From: Hyphomicrobiales bacterium
Lineage (GTDB): Bacteria > Pseudomonadota > Alphaproteobacteria > Rhizobiales > Rhizobiaceae
DNA length: 64,000 nucleotides
Direction of reading: 5' to 3'
Assembly (NCBI GenBank): GCA_900472925.1
Contig: UCJU01000036.1
Span: 1 to 64,000 of the forward strand
Shown: piece after piece, positions 1 through 9,304 of the stretch
Numbering within the stretch: position 1 is the stretch's first letter
Layout of the letters: the number at the start of each line of letters is the position of its first letter
Program-made: the position numbers and the translations under genes
The notes under the pieces: generated by a model
Database searches by the model: none
What the model saw: the letters and a program-made list of their open reading frames with translations, nothing else
What the model was told of the DNA's origin: nothing

Positions 1-130
1 TCCCCCACAGGTGGGGAGATAGACTGGCGGCGAGCTTTCGGCCATGTTCTATGCTAGGTGGAGCGATGTCGGAGAGCCCGGCTAATCTCCCTCCTTGTGG
101 GGGAGATGTCCGGCAGGAAAGAGGGGGGTA
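1..130. repeat. Rhizobial-type intergenic palindromic repeat
   Basis: Two GC-rich dyads lie downstream of the first minus-strand operon. One is a TCCCC/GGGGA hairpin at 1-17. The other has 7-base arms ATCTCCC (85-91) and GGGAGAT (101-107), followed by a CCGGCAGGAAAGAGG tract. The wording of the second dyad (a C-rich run, CACAAGG, GGGAGAT, then CCGGCAGGA) resembles the short palindromic repeats scattered between genes in Rhizobium and Agrobacterium; that comparison is from memory. It probably forms the 3' end of the operon transcript, but there is no U-tract. The left boundary is cut by the window. Confidence 0.5.
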
Positions 131-172
131 AAGCCACACCCACCGTCCGAACGGACACCCTGCCCCCTCACC

Positions 173-1360
173 TCACAACTTCACCCAACCGCCATTCTGC
201 TTCGATGACGCGATACAGGCCTCGACAAAGGCCACGCCTTTCACGCCGTCATCGATGGTGGGGTAAACCACTGCGCCATCCAGCGCCGTGCCACTGCACC
301 GTGCCTCGATGGCGTTGGCCGCTTCGGTGTAGATCGTCGCGAAGGCCTCGAGGTAACCTTCCGGGTGGCCGGATGGAATGCGGCTAACGCGGGCAGCGGC
401 TGCACCGGCTCCAGCTCCACCACGGGTGATGAGCTGTTTTGGCTCGCCCAGCTTGGTGAACCACAGATAGTTCGGGTCGGCCTGCGTCCACTCGATGCCA
501 GCCTTGGTGCCGTAGATACGGACCTTGAGGCCGTTTTCATTGCCCACGGCCACCTGGCTGCACCACAGCAATCCCTTGGCGGGCATCTTTCCGTCTTTTG
601 CCTTGAAGCGCAGCATGACGTGAGCATTATCGTCCAGACGGCGACCGTCCACGAATGTGTGCACGTCGGCTGCCAGTTCATCGGCCTCAAGACCGGAAAT
701 GAAGCAACCGAGATTGTAAGCATGCGTGCCGATATCGCCGGTCGATCCGCCTGCACCCGATTGCGCCGGGTCGGTGCGCCATACCGCCTGCTTTGCACCG
801 GTCTGCTCCACGGGTTCGGCCAGCCAGTCCTGCGGATATTCCATCTGCACCAGCCGGATATCACCGAGCGCACCGGTTTCTACCAGTTCGCGCGCATGAC
901 GCGCCATGGGGTAGCCGGTGTAATTATGCGTCAGCACAAACAGCGCATCGGCCTTGTCAGCGACCGCTTTCAACTTCTTTGCATCCTCCAGATTGGAGGT
1001 CAGCGGCTTGTCGCAGATGACATGGATTCCGCGTTCCAAAAACGCCTTGGCGGCGGGATAATGCACGTGGTTTGGCGTAACGATGGAAACGGCCTGAATG
1101 CCATCCGGCCTTGCCGCTTCCTTTTCCGCCATTTCCTCATACGAGCCGTAGCAGCGGTCTTCGTCCAGACCCAGCTCCAGACCGGATGCCTTGGACTTTT
1201 CCGGCGTCGAGGACAGCGCCCCTGCCACCAGTTCGAAACGGTTGTCCAGCCGCGCCGCCATGCGGTGCACGCCGCCAATGAAAGCGCCGGAGCCGCCGCC
1301 CACCATGCCAAGGCGAATGCGGGCATTGGCCTTATCGGTCGTTTTTCCTTCGATCGTCAT
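173..1360 (-). CDS. Gfo/Idh/MocA family NAD(P)-dependent oxidoreductase
   Basis: Predicted cytoplasmic sugar or polyol dehydrogenase of 395 residues, normal for the family. The N-terminal Rossmann fold carries GGGSGAFIG at residues 21-29. The family lysine lies in CDKPL (116-120), with Asp in place of the usual Glu of EKP. The catalytic DxGTH motif has D209 and H213. The start is supported by GAGGAG about 7 bases upstream. It is the last gene of a minus-strand trio, 15 bases after a TIM-barrel sugar isomerase and downstream of a sorbitol/xylitol-type dehydrogenase. The trio therefore probably degrades one polyol or modified sugar (inference). The substrate cannot be read from the sequence. 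Confidence 0.88.
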   Translation of the reverse strand: MTIEGKTTDKANARIRLGMVGGGSGAFIGGVHRMAARLDNRFELVAGALSSTPEKSKASGLELGLDEDRCYGSYEEMAEKEAARPDGIQAVSIVTPNHVHYPAAKAFLERGIHVICDKPLTSNLEDAKKLKAVADKADALFVLTHNYTGYPMARHARELVETGALGDIRLVQMEYPQDWLAEPVEQTGAKQAVWRTDPAQSGAGGSTGDIGTHAYNLGCFISGLEADELAADVHTFVDGRRLDDNAHVMLRFKAKDGKMPAKGLLWCSQVAVGNENGLKVRIYGTKAGIEWTQADPNYLWFTKLGEPKQLITRGGAGAGAAAARVSRIPSGHPEGYLEAFATIYTEAANAIEARCSGTALDGAVVYPTIDDGVKGVAFVEACIASSKQNGGWVKL

Positions 1361-1375
1361 TGTGTCTCCTCGGAT

Positions 1376-2431
1376 TTATGACAGGCCGAGCATGCGGCGG
1401 TTTGCGGCATCATCGGTGCCTGAAGATGCAAAGTCGTCGAACGCCTTTTCGGTGACGCGAATAATGTGTGCCTTGACGAACTCGGAGCCTTCGGCAGCAC
1501 CATCTTCCGGGTGCTTCAGCGCGCATTCCCACTCGACAACTGCCCAGCCATCGAAATCATTGGCGGCCATTTTCGAGAACACGGCACCGAAATCCACTTG
1601 CCCGTCGCCGAGCGAACGGAAGCGTCCGGCGCGTTCGACCCAGCCCTGATATCCGCCATAGACGCCCTGGCGTCCTGTCGGGTTAAACTCGGCATCCTTG
1701 ACGTGGAACATCTTGATGCGGTCTTTGTAGATGTCGATATTGTCGAGATAATCCAGGCATTGCAGCACATAATGCGAGGGATCGTAGAGCATGTTTGCGC
1801 GCTTGTGGTTCTTCACACGCTCCAGGAACATCTCGAAGGTCACACCGTCGTGAAGGTCTTCGCCGGGGTGGATTTCGTAACAGACATCCACACCCTGCTC
1901 ATCGGCATAATCGAGGATTGGCGTCCAGCGCTTGGCCAGTTCATCGAAGGCTGCTTCTACCAGACCGGCGGGACGCTGCGGCCACGGGTAGATGAAGGGC
2001 CAAGCCAACGCGCCCGAGAAGGTTGCGTGCGCGCCGATGCCGAGATTGCGTGATGCCTTCAGCGCCATCTTCACCTGCTCGACAGCCCATTCCTGACGTG
2101 CTTTGGGGTTGCCGCGCACTTCCGGGGCTGCAAAGCCGTCGAAAGCTTCGTCATAGGCCGGATGCACGGCGACAAGCTGCCCTTGCAAATGGGTGGAGAG
2201 TTCTGTCACTTCCACGCCGTTCTGGCGCGCCACACCGGCAAACTCGTCGCAATAGTCCTTCGATTCCGCTGCCTTTTTCAGGTCGATCAACTGCCCGGCC
2301 CATGTTGGCACCTGCACGCCGAGATAACCCTTCTCAGCGGCCCATTTGGTAATGCCATCCCACGTGTTGAACGGCGCGGCATCGCCCGCAAACTGACCGA
2401 GAAAAAGGCCCGGTCCCTTGATCGTCTTCAT
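1376..2431 (-). CDS. Sugar phosphate isomerase/epimerase family (xylose-isomerase-like TIM barrel)
   Basis: 351-residue member of the AP-endonuclease-2-like TIM-barrel sugar isomerase group. Likely metal-binding acidic and histidine residues sit in CYEIHPGED, LYDPSH, HVKDAEF and VVEWECALKHPEDG, spread through the C-terminal half as in IolE/IolH-like or ketose 3-epimerase-like proteins. ATG at 2431 is chosen over 2449 because GGAGGAG lies 7 bases upstream of it. The gene lies between the zinc dehydrogenase (100 bases upstream) and the Gfo/Idh/MocA gene (15 bases downstream). Isomerase plus Gfo/Idh/MocA pairs commonly process inositols or 3-keto sugars. The exact substrate is unknown. Confidence 0.87.
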   Translation of the reverse strand: MKTIKGPGLFLGQFAGDAAPFNTWDGITKWAAEKGYLGVQVPTWAGQLIDLKKAAESKDYCDEFAGVARQNGVEVTELSTHLQGQLVAVHPAYDEAFDGFAAPEVRGNPKARQEWAVEQVKMALKASRNLGIGAHATFSGALAWPFIYPWPQRPAGLVEAAFDELAKRWTPILDYADEQGVDVCYEIHPGEDLHDGVTFEMFLERVKNHKRANMLYDPSHYVLQCLDYLDNIDIYKDRIKMFHVKDAEFNPTGRQGVYGGYQGWVERAGRFRSLGDGQVDFGAVFSKMAANDFDGWAVVEWECALKHPEDGAAEGSEFVKAHIIRVTEKAFDDFASSGTDDAANRRMLGLS

Positions 2432-2531
2432 GAATTTCTCCTCCTGCATCGATACAGTTCAGCGGTTTGAGCCTCCACCCGCCACCTTCGCCAAAGCTAA
2501 CCGCTGATAAATTTCGTGCAACCCTCAATCA

Positions 2532-3602
2532 TCACTGTGGCATGAGAATTTGCATTTTCACTTCGCCAGCAGGGGCGGAAGCGGCAATGTCGAACGCCTT
2601 GATGCTGTCTTCGAAATCGAAAGCTCTGGTAATGAGCGGCGCGACATCGATGGCGCCCGAGGCCAGCATATCGACGCAACGGCCAAACACATTGGCGTAA
2701 CGGAAGACGTGTTCGACACGGGCTTCACGAATTTGCGCGGCCACCACGTCATAGGCGACAAGCTTGGTCGGCATGCCGACGAAAACCACCGTTCCGGCAG
2801 GTCGCAACGGCTCGAACACGCGGGTAATCGCAGCTTCCGCACCGGAGCATTCGAAAATCACATCCGCGCCCCAGCCTTCTGTGGATTTCAGCACGTGTTC
2901 GGCAAGGTTCTGCTCTCGCACATTCACGGTTTCGACCGGGCCGAGACCACGGGCCATATCCAGCTTCACCGGATCGACGTCGGATACGATGACGCGAGCG
3001 CAACCGGCTGCAAGCGCGGCCAGCACGGTAACGAGACCAATGGGACCGGCGCCGATGACGACGGCGATATCACCCGGCTTGACCTTGGCCTGCGTGGCCG
3101 CCTGTACGCCAACGGCCAGCGGCTCCACCATCGCACCGGCGGCAAAGGACACATTGTCAGGCAGCTTGAACGTATAGGCAGCCGGGTGAACGACGGATGC
3201 GCGCAACACGCCGTGGATCGGTGGCGTGGCCCAAAAGCGTACCGCAGGGTCGAGATTGTAGTGGCCGATGCGGCTTGCGCGGCTGATCGGGTCCGGGATG
3301 CCGGGCTCCATGCAGACGCGATCTCCAACAGACAGGTTTGTCACGCCGGAGCCGACTTCGGTGACCGTGCCGGACGCCTCATGGCCGAGAATCATCGGCT
3401 CGCGAACGATGAAATTGCCGATGGCGCCATGGGTGTAATAATGCACGTCGCTGCCGCAGATGCCAACGGTGTGAATGGCAATACGCACGTCATGCGAGCC
3501 AACCTTTTCGTCCAGCGGAAAGGGCCGTAGAGACAGTTTTCCAAGCTCTTCCAGAACGAGCGCGCGCTCCTCCCCCGAAACAGATATTCCTTGCGACTGC
3601 AT
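2532..3602 (-). CDS. Zinc-dependent sorbitol/xylitol-type alcohol dehydrogenase
   Basis: 356-residue medium-chain dehydrogenase that should oxidise a polyol to a ketose with NAD. The catalytic zinc ligands are visible: C49 in GICGSD, H74-E75 in GHEASG and E160 in MVEPLAV. The nucleotide-binding GAGPIG is at 184-189. The structural-zinc cysteine lobe is absent, leaving only C97 in that region, as in sorbitol/xylitol dehydrogenases. The frame stays open to 3722, but ATG at 3602 has an excellent GAGGAGG 5 bases upstream. It is the first gene of the minus-strand catabolic trio and diverges from sod across 134 bases. Confidence 0.9.
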   Translation of the reverse strand: MQSQGISVSGEERALVLEELGKLSLRPFPLDEKVGSHDVRIAIHTVGICGSDVHYYTHGAIGNFIVREPMILGHEASGTVTEVGSGVTNLSVGDRVCMEPGIPDPISRASRIGHYNLDPAVRFWATPPIHGVLRASVVHPAAYTFKLPDNVSFAAGAMVEPLAVGVQAATQAKVKPGDIAVVIGAGPIGLVTVLAALAAGCARVIVSDVDPVKLDMARGLGPVETVNVREQNLAEHVLKSTEGWGADVIFECSGAEAAITRVFEPLRPAGTVVFVGMPTKLVAYDVVAAQIREARVEHVFRYANVFGRCVDMLASGAIDVAPLITRAFDFEDSIKAFDIAASAPAGEVKMQILMPQ

Positions 3603-3736
3603 GCGGTCCTCCTCGACCATGAACTGTGCGTTTGCGATAACAAAACCGGGATCGGCTTGAATAAGCAAGGTCGAAAAGAAACTTTTCTGGCCCCAACCGG
3701 TTTGCTTTTCTTGGACATCCACCGGGAGAATGAGAC

Positions 3737-4423
3737 ATGTTAATGACCAGACGCGCCGTCATGGCCGCCACTGCCGCAACGGCCGCCGCAGCGACGCTTT
3801 CCGCGCCATCGATTGCCCAGGCGGCACTCCCCTTCAAACAACCTGCCCTTCCCTTCGCCGAAGACGCGCTGGCCCCGACAATCTCCGCCAAAACCGTTGG
3901 CCTGCACTATGGCAAGCATCACAAGGCCTATTTCGACAAGCTGAACACTCTGGCCAAAGGCACGCCTTACGCCGACATGGAACTGGAAGACATCGTCAAG
4001 GCATCTGCCGGAAAGACCGCAGACAAAAAGATTTTCAACAACGCAGCGCAGGCGTGGAACCATGTCGCCTATTGGGAGCAATTCACGCCCGGCGGCCCGA
4101 AGCGCCCGGAAGGCAAGGCCGCTGAGGAGTTGAATACGACATTCGGCGACTACGGCAAGTTCATCGAAAAAGCGGTCGCGACCTCCGACGAAGTGTTCGG
4201 TACCGGCTGGGTCTGGCTGACCCGCGATGACGCCAACAAGCTAGCCCTTGTCGGCTATGAGGATGGCAACAACCCGGTGGCGGTCGGTCGTCCTGCCTAT
4301 CTCGGCATCGATATCTGGGAGCACGCCTATTACGTCGATTACGAAAACCGCAAGCCAGAGCACATCAAGGCGGTGCTGGAAAATCTTGTCAACTGGCGGG
4401 TTGTGGCCGACAAGATGGCTTGA
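3737..4423 (+). CDS. Fe/Mn superoxide dismutase with Tat signal peptide
   Basis: 228-residue superoxide dismutase of the SodB/SodA family, converting superoxide to peroxide and oxygen. The likely metal ligands are H57, H109, D192 and H196 (in [10 protein letters not shown]). Residues 1-29 form a twin-arginine signal (MTRRAVMAA, an Ala-rich hydrophobic stretch, then AQA), so the enzyme is predicted to be folded and then exported to the periplasm. Periplasmic Fe-Sod is known in Agrobacterium, which also has cytoplasmic paralogues. GGGAGA precedes ATG 3737 by 8 bases; ATG 3743 is an alternative start. It is a single gene closed by a terminator at 4451-4489. Confidence 0.93.
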   Translation: MLMTRRAVMAATAATAAAATLSAPSIAQAALPFKQPALPFAEDALAPTISAKTVGLHYGKHHKAYFDKLNTLAKGTPYADMELEDIVKASAGKTADKKIFNNAAQAWNHVAYWEQFTPGGPKRPEGKAAEELNTTFGDYGKFIEKAVATSDEVFGTGWVWLTRDDANKLALVGYEDGNNPVAVGRPAYLGIDIWEHAYYVDYENRKPEHIKAVLENLVNWRVVADKMA

Positions 4424-4450
4424 GTGTAACAAAAAAAGCTGTTTGATTGC

Positions 4451-4489
4451 GAAGGCGTCCTGAGACATCGAGGGCGCCTTCTTTATTTT
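4451..4489 (+). terminator. Rho-independent terminator after sod
   Basis: A 10-base-pair stem, GAAGGCGTCC (4451-4460) with GGGCGCCTTC (4472-4481) and one G-T wobble, has an 11-base loop and is followed by the T-rich CTTTATTTT. It lies 27 bases past the sod stop codon. Confidence 0.82.
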
Positions 4490-4625
4490 AGACCTTCTAG
4501 ACGAAAACCATCGTATTTTTCAGAATTTCAAGACGAAGATTCTAATCTAACCGCCTAAATTAGTATCAAAATCGCGAGAAGTTGAAGTTTTGGTCAAAAA
4601 CCTCTGAATTCACACAGGTTGACCG

Positions 4626-4653
4626 CTTGAGTATGTGCAAAGTTTCTTATAAC
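4626..4653 (+). promoter_or_regulatory. Candidate sigma-70-type promoter of dppABCDF
   Basis: CTTGAG (4626-4631), a 16-base spacer and TATAAC (4648-4653) fit a vegetative promoter about 60 bases before the dppA start. The surrounding 4490-4712 stretch is AT-rich and holds no gene. Called by eye only. Confidence 0.45.
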
Positions 4654-4712
4654 CACGGTGCATCGGTAGTCGCGGAATAAGCGGGCCGGAGACAAAAATT
4701 GGGAGCTCAATC

Positions 4713-6311
4713 ATGAGATTTAAACTTGGCCTAATCGCTGCGGCGCTGCTGTCGGCAACGTGCTTTGCCCCTGCGGCAAGCGCAAAAACATTCGTCTATT
4801 GCTCGGAAGGTTCCCCGGAAGGTTTCGACCCCGGTCTCTACACCGCCGGCACCACATTCGATGCCTCGGCCCACACCGTTTACAGCCGCCTGCTGGAATT
4901 CGAAAAGGGCACGACCAAGCCTGTTCCAGGCCTCGCAGAGAGCTGGGAAGTTTCCGAAAACGGCACTGTCTACACCTTCAAGCTCCGCAAGGGCGTCAAG
5001 TTCCAGACAACGGAATTCTTCACACCGACCCGTGAACTCAATGCAGACGACGTCGTCTTCTCCATCGAGCGCCAGATCAAGACCGACAATCCATGGCACC
5101 AGTATGTTCCAGGCACGTCCTGGGAATATGCCGAAGGCATGGGCTTCCCCAAGCTGATCAAGTCGGTTGAAAAAGTCGACGACATGACGGTCAAGTTCAC
5201 GCTCAACCGTCCTGAAGCACCGTTCCTCGCCAACCTTGCCATGCCGTTCGCTTCGATCATGTCCAAGGAATACACCGACAAGCTGGCTGCCGAAGGCAAG
5301 CAGGCACAGCTGAACCAGATGCCAGTCGGCACCGGTCCCTTCGCTTTCGTCGGTTACCAGCAGGACGCCGTCATCCGCTTCAAGGCCAACAAGGACTATT
5401 GGGGCGGCGCGCCAAAGATCGACGATCTCGTCTTCGCCATCACCACCGATGCCGCCGTTCGCTTCCAGAAGCTGAAGGCTGGCGAATGCCACCTGATGCC
5501 GTACCCGAACGCAGCCGACGTTTCTTCCATGAAGAAAGACCCGACCCTGACGGTTATGGAGCAGGAAGGCCTCAACGTTGCCTACCTCGCCTACAACACC
5601 ACGCAGGCTCCTTTCGACAAGCCGGAAGTGCGCAAGGCGCTGAACAAGGCCATCAACAAGAAGGCCATCGTTGACGCCGTGTTCCAGGGCATGGCAACAC
5701 CTGCCAAGAACCCGCTGCCACCAACAATGTGGTCCTACAACGACAAGGTCGAAGACGACAAATACGATCTGGAAGCAGCCAAGAAGATGCTGACAGACGC
5801 AGGCGTCAAGGACCTTTCGATGAAGGTCTGGGCGATGCCGGTTTCGCGCCCATACATGCTCAACGCTCGCCGCGCTGCCGAAGTCATTCAGTCTGATTTC
5901 GCCAAGATCGGCGTGAAGGTCGAGATCGTTTCCTACGAATGGGCCGAATATCTCGACCGTTCGAAGGCAAAGGACCGTGACGGTGCCGTGTTCCTCGGCT
6001 GGACAGGTGACAATGGTGATCCGGACAACTTTCTCGATACTCTGCTGGGTTGCGATGCCGTCGGCGGCAACAACCGTGCTCAGTGGTGCGACAAGGACTT
6101 CGACGGTCTCGTGAAGAAGGCCAAGATCACCACCGATCAGGCAGAACGCACGAAGCTCTACGAAGAAGCTCAGGTCGTGTTCAAGAAGCAGGCACCTTGG
6201 GCCACCATCGACCACTCCCTGTCCGTCGTTCCGATGCGCAAGGAAGTCACTGGTTTCGTCCAGAGCCCGCTGGGTGACTTCACCTTCGAAAACGTCGATA
6301 TCACCGAGTAA
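4713..6311 (+). CDS. dppA: Dipeptide ABC transporter substrate-binding protein DppA
   Basis: 532-residue periplasmic binding protein of the peptide/opine/nickel family (SBP family 5) that captures dipeptides for the DppBCDF importer. The signal peptide covers about residues 1-24 (cleavage after ASA). The mature N-terminus KTFVYCSEGSPEGFDP and the later TRELNADDVVFS closely match E. coli DppA, which is almost the same length (535). GGGAGC precedes the ATG by about 8 bases. It heads a five-gene operon. Hairpins in the 198-base gap before dppB could let the binding protein be made in excess over the membrane parts. Confidence 0.95.
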   Translation: MRFKLGLIAAALLSATCFAPAASAKTFVYCSEGSPEGFDPGLYTAGTTFDASAHTVYSRLLEFEKGTTKPVPGLAESWEVSENGTVYTFKLRKGVKFQTTEFFTPTRELNADDVVFSIERQIKTDNPWHQYVPGTSWEYAEGMGFPKLIKSVEKVDDMTVKFTLNRPEAPFLANLAMPFASIMSKEYTDKLAAEGKQAQLNQMPVGTGPFAFVGYQQDAVIRFKANKDYWGGAPKIDDLVFAITTDAAVRFQKLKAGECHLMPYPNAADVSSMKKDPTLTVMEQEGLNVAYLAYNTTQAPFDKPEVRKALNKAINKKAIVDAVFQGMATPAKNPLPPTMWSYNDKVEDDKYDLEAAKKMLTDAGVKDLSMKVWAMPVSRPYMLNARRAAEVIQSDFAKIGVKVEIVSYEWAEYLDRSKAKDRDGAVFLGWTGDNGDPDNFLDTLLGCDAVGGNNRAQWCDKDFDGLVKKAKITTDQAERTKLYEEAQVVFKKQAPWATIDHSLSVVPMRKEVTGFVQSPLGDFTFENVDITE

Positions 6312-6330
6312 TATTCGACGCATCTGAAAA

Positions 6331-6431
6331 TGCCGCGTGTCTTGTCTCAAGGCGCGCGGCACTTGCGTTCTGAAGCAAGATACGCAACAAGCCGAGCGCC
6401 CTTTACGCGACCTCAAGGTCTCAGGGCGCTC
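6331..6431 (+). promoter_or_regulatory. Two hairpins between dppA and dppB (possible attenuator or mRNA stabiliser)
   Basis: The first hairpin pairs TGCCGCG (6331-6337) with CGCGGCA (6355-6361). The second pairs GAGCGCCCT (6394-6402) with AGGGCGCTC (6423-6431). Neither is followed by a long T-run, so partial termination or 3' protection of the dppA message is more likely than full termination. Such elements are common between binding-protein and permease genes; the role here is inferred. Confidence 0.5.
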
Positions 6432-6509
6432 TTAACAACAAAGAAGCAGACCGAAAAGGTCGCTACTGCCAGCGCATAGGTTCCAGGCGGAACAGATCGA
6501 AGGTTTTTC

Positions 6510-7514
6510 ATGATTGGCTTTCTCGTGCGGCGCATAGCCGTGCTCATCCCGACCTTCATCGGGGTTTCTATTATCGCTTTTCTGTTCATCCGGCTTTTGC
6601 CAGGCGACCCCGTCGCACTGCTATCCGGTGAGCGCGTCATGTCGCCGGAGCGGCATGCGCAGATCAGCGCTGCTCTGGGCATGGATCGACCCATGATCAT
6701 CCAGTATCTGGATTACCTCAAGGGTATCCTGATGGGTGATTTCGGCACGTCCATCGTGTCTAAGACGCCTATTCTCACGCAGTTCAAGGCGCTGTTCCCG
6801 GCAACCGTGGAACTCTCCTTCTGCGCCATGCTCATCGCCATCGCCATCGGCATTCCGGCAGGCATCATCGCCGCCATCAAGCGTGGATCGGCCTTCGATC
6901 AGGGCCTGATGGGCGTTGCCCTTGTCGGCTATTCCATGCCGATCTTCTGGTGGGGCTTGCTGCTCATCATCCTGTTTTCAGGCATCCTGCAATGGACACC
7001 GGTATCTGGCCGCATCTCGCTGATGTTCTTTTTCCCGCCTGTCACCGGCTTCATGCTGATCGACTCGCTGCTTTCAGGGCAGAAGGGCGCGTTTTCTTCG
7101 GCGCTCAGCCATCTCATCCTGCCCTCCATCGTGCTGGCCACCATTCCGCTGGCCGTCATTGCGCGCCAGACTCGGTCTGCGATGCTGGAAGTGCTGTCGG
7201 AAGATTATGTCCGTACCGCCCGCGCCAAGGGTCTTGCACCCTTCCGCGTCATCGGCATCCACGCGCTGCGCAATGCGATGATCCCTGTGATCACCACCAT
7301 TGGCCTTCAGGTCGGCGTCATGCTGGCCGGTGCCATCCTCACCGAAACGATCTTCTCCTGGCCGGGCATCGGCAAGTGGATGGTCGATTCCGTCTTCCGC
7401 CGCGATTACCCTGTCATTCAGGGGGGTCTCCTGCTGATTGCGGGCATCATCATGGTCGTCAACCTTATCGTTGACCTCCTGTATGGCCTCATCAATCCGC
7501 GCATCCGGCATTAA
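6510..7514 (+). CDS. dppB: Dipeptide ABC transporter permease DppB
   Basis: 334-residue inner-membrane permease with about six hydrophobic spans. The N-terminus is typical of DppB/OppB (MIGFLVRRIAVLIPTFIG), followed by the RLLPGDPV element. The ABC-permease coupling (EAA-like) loop is EDYVRTARAKGL, near residues 231-242, where the ATPases dock. GAAGG lies 7 bases before the start. It pairs with DppC to form the translocation channel, and dppC follows after 16 bases. Confidence 0.95.
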   Translation: MIGFLVRRIAVLIPTFIGVSIIAFLFIRLLPGDPVALLSGERVMSPERHAQISAALGMDRPMIIQYLDYLKGILMGDFGTSIVSKTPILTQFKALFPATVELSFCAMLIAIAIGIPAGIIAAIKRGSAFDQGLMGVALVGYSMPIFWWGLLLIILFSGILQWTPVSGRISLMFFFPPVTGFMLIDSLLSGQKGAFSSALSHLILPSIVLATIPLAVIARQTRSAMLEVLSEDYVRTARAKGLAPFRVIGIHALRNAMIPVITTIGLQVGVMLAGAILTETIFSWPGIGKWMVDSVFRRDYPVIQGGLLLIAGIIMVVNLIVDLLYGLINPRIRH

Positions 7515-7530
7515 AGAAGAGGATCGTTTC

Positions 7531-8448
7531 ATGGCCGATACCGCCATTACAAAAACAGCCGAGCCGGTTTCGTCTTCCGCCATGCGCAAGCAGATGCTGA
7601 AGGAATTCTGGTTCTATTTCTCCGAAAACAAGGGCGCCGTCATCGGTCTTTATGTTTTCGTCGCTCTGGTGATCGTGGCTGTCTTTGCGCCCGTCATCGC
7701 ACCGCATTCGCCGTTCCAGCAGTATAGTGACTTCACTCTGCTTCCACCGTTCTGGATGGAAGGCGGCAACACCTCCTACCTGCTCGGCACCGACCCGGTC
7801 GGCCGCGATATCCTGTCTCGCCTGATTTACGGCGCGCAATATTCGCTGTTCATCGGTGTCTTCGTCACGACGCTGTCGTTGACGACCGGCATTCTGATCG
7901 GGGTCATCGCTGGCTATTACCGTGGCTGGCTCGACACGATGATCATGCGTCTCATGGACATCATTCTCGCCTTCCCGTCACTTCTTCTGGCGCTGGTTCT
8001 GGTTGCCATTCTCGGCCCCAGCCTGACAAACGGCATGATCGCCATCGCACTGGTCCTGCAGCCGCACTTCGTGCGCCTGACCCGCGCTGCCGTCATGGCC
8101 GAAAAGAGCAAGGATTACGTCACCGCCTCGCGTCTGGCCGGTGCCGGACCCATGCGTCTGATGTTCAAGACCATCCTGCCCAACTGCACCGCCCCGCTCA
8201 TCGTTCAGGCGACGCTGTCCTTCTCCAATGCCATTCTCGATGCGGCAGCACTCGGCTTCCTGGGCATGGGCGCACAGCCACCGGCACCTGAATGGGGCAC
8301 CATGCTGGCCGAAGCGCGTGAGTTCATTCTGCGTGCCTGGTGGGTCGTTACATTCCCCGGTCTTGCCATCCTCATCACCGTTCTCGCCATCAACCTGATG
8401 GGCGACGGTCTGCGGGATGCGCTCGACCCGAAACTGAAGAGGTCCTGA
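7531..8448 (+). CDS. dppC: Dipeptide ABC transporter permease DppC
   Basis: 305-residue inner-membrane permease, the second half of the dipeptide channel. After a short cytoplasmic tail come the first transmembrane helix and the family motif GTDPVGRDILSRLIYG, then a coupling loop with KDYVTASRLAGAG. The frame is open upstream to 7438 inside dppB, but ATG 7531 with AAGAGGA about 8 bases upstream gives the usual N-terminus MADTAITKT. dppD begins 1 base after its stop, so the two are probably translationally coupled. Confidence 0.95.
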   Translation: MADTAITKTAEPVSSSAMRKQMLKEFWFYFSENKGAVIGLYVFVALVIVAVFAPVIAPHSPFQQYSDFTLLPPFWMEGGNTSYLLGTDPVGRDILSRLIYGAQYSLFIGVFVTTLSLTTGILIGVIAGYYRGWLDTMIMRLMDIILAFPSLLLALVLVAILGPSLTNGMIAIALVLQPHFVRLTRAAVMAEKSKDYVTASRLAGAGPMRLMFKTILPNCTAPLIVQATLSFSNAILDAAALGFLGMGAQPPAPEWGTMLAEAREFILRAWWVVTFPGLAILITVLAINLMGDGLRDALDPKLKRS

Positions 8449-8449
8449 T

Positions 8450-9304
8450 ATGGCGCTTCTGCAAATCGATAATCTCACCGTCGAATTCGAAACGGCCAGT
8501 GGCTGGTTTCGCGCTGTAGACGGCGTTTCCGTCTCCGTCGAACAGAGAGAAGTTCTGGCCATCGTCGGCGAATCCGGCTCGGGCAAATCGGTGTCGATGC
8601 TGGCCGTCATGGGCCTTCTGCCCTGGACCGCCCGCATCACCGCCGACCGCATGCTGTTTCAGGGCAAGGATATCCAGAAGCTCAGCGCCTCCGACCGGCG
8701 CAAGCTGATCGGCAAGGATATTGCCATGATCTTCCAGGAGCCGGTAGCCAGCCTCAACCCGTGCTTCACGGTCGGCTTCCAGCTGGAAGAAGTCCTGCGC
8801 ATCCACATGGGCATGGACAAGAAGACGCGCCATGCGCGCGCTATCGAACTGTTCAAGCTCGTCGGCCTGCCCGACCCGGAAGAACGCCTCAAGCACTTTC
8901 CGCACCAGATGTCCGGCGGCCAGTGCCAGCGTGTGATGATCGCGATTGCCATCGCCTGCAATCCGAAGCTCCTCATCGCCGACGAGCCGACAACCGCGCT
9001 CGACGTGACCATTCAGAAGCAGATCCTTGACCTCCTGATGAAGCTTCAGGCCGAAACCGGCATGGGCCTCATCATGATCACCCATGATATGGGTGTTGTT
9101 GCCGAAACGGCGGATCGCGTGATCGTGCAATACAAGGGCAAGAAGATGGAGGAAGCCGATGTGCTGTCTCTGTTCGAAAACCCCAAGAGCAATTACACCA
9201 AGGCGCTTCTGGCCGCCCTTCCTGAAAATGCAACGGGTGATCGCCTGACCACCGTGTCGCAATTCTTCGACGGAACGCCAGCACCTGCGGGAGAACAGGC
9301 ATGA
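8450..9304 (+). CDS. dppD: Dipeptide ABC transporter ATP-binding protein DppD
   Basis: 284-residue cytoplasmic ATPase. Walker A is GESGSGKS at residues 40-47, the Q-loop is in FQEPVASLNP, the signature is MSGGQCQRV and Walker B is LLIADEPTTALD. The C-terminal extension typical of oligopeptide ATPases (ENPKSNYTKALLAALP) is present. Length and motifs fit DppD/OppD. It drives import together with DppF, whose ATG overlaps this stop codon by 4 bases (ATGA). Confidence 0.95.
   Translation: MALLQIDNLTVEFETASGWFRAVDGVSVSVEQREVLAIVGESGSGKSVSMLAVMGLLPWTARITADRMLFQGKDIQKLSASDRRKLIGKDIAMIFQEPVASLNPCFTVGFQLEEVLRIHMGMDKKTRHARAIELFKLVGLPDPEERLKHFPHQMSGGQCQRVMIAIAIACNPKLLIADEPTTALDVTIQKQILDLLMKLQAETGMGLIMITHDMGVVAETADRVIVQYKGKKMEEADVLSLFENPKSNYTKALLAALPENATGDRLTTVSQFFDGTPAPAGEQA

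Noticed and set aside
4731..6416. 561-residue minus-strand open frame
   Set aside because: Antisense to dppA, which matches the known family along its whole length.
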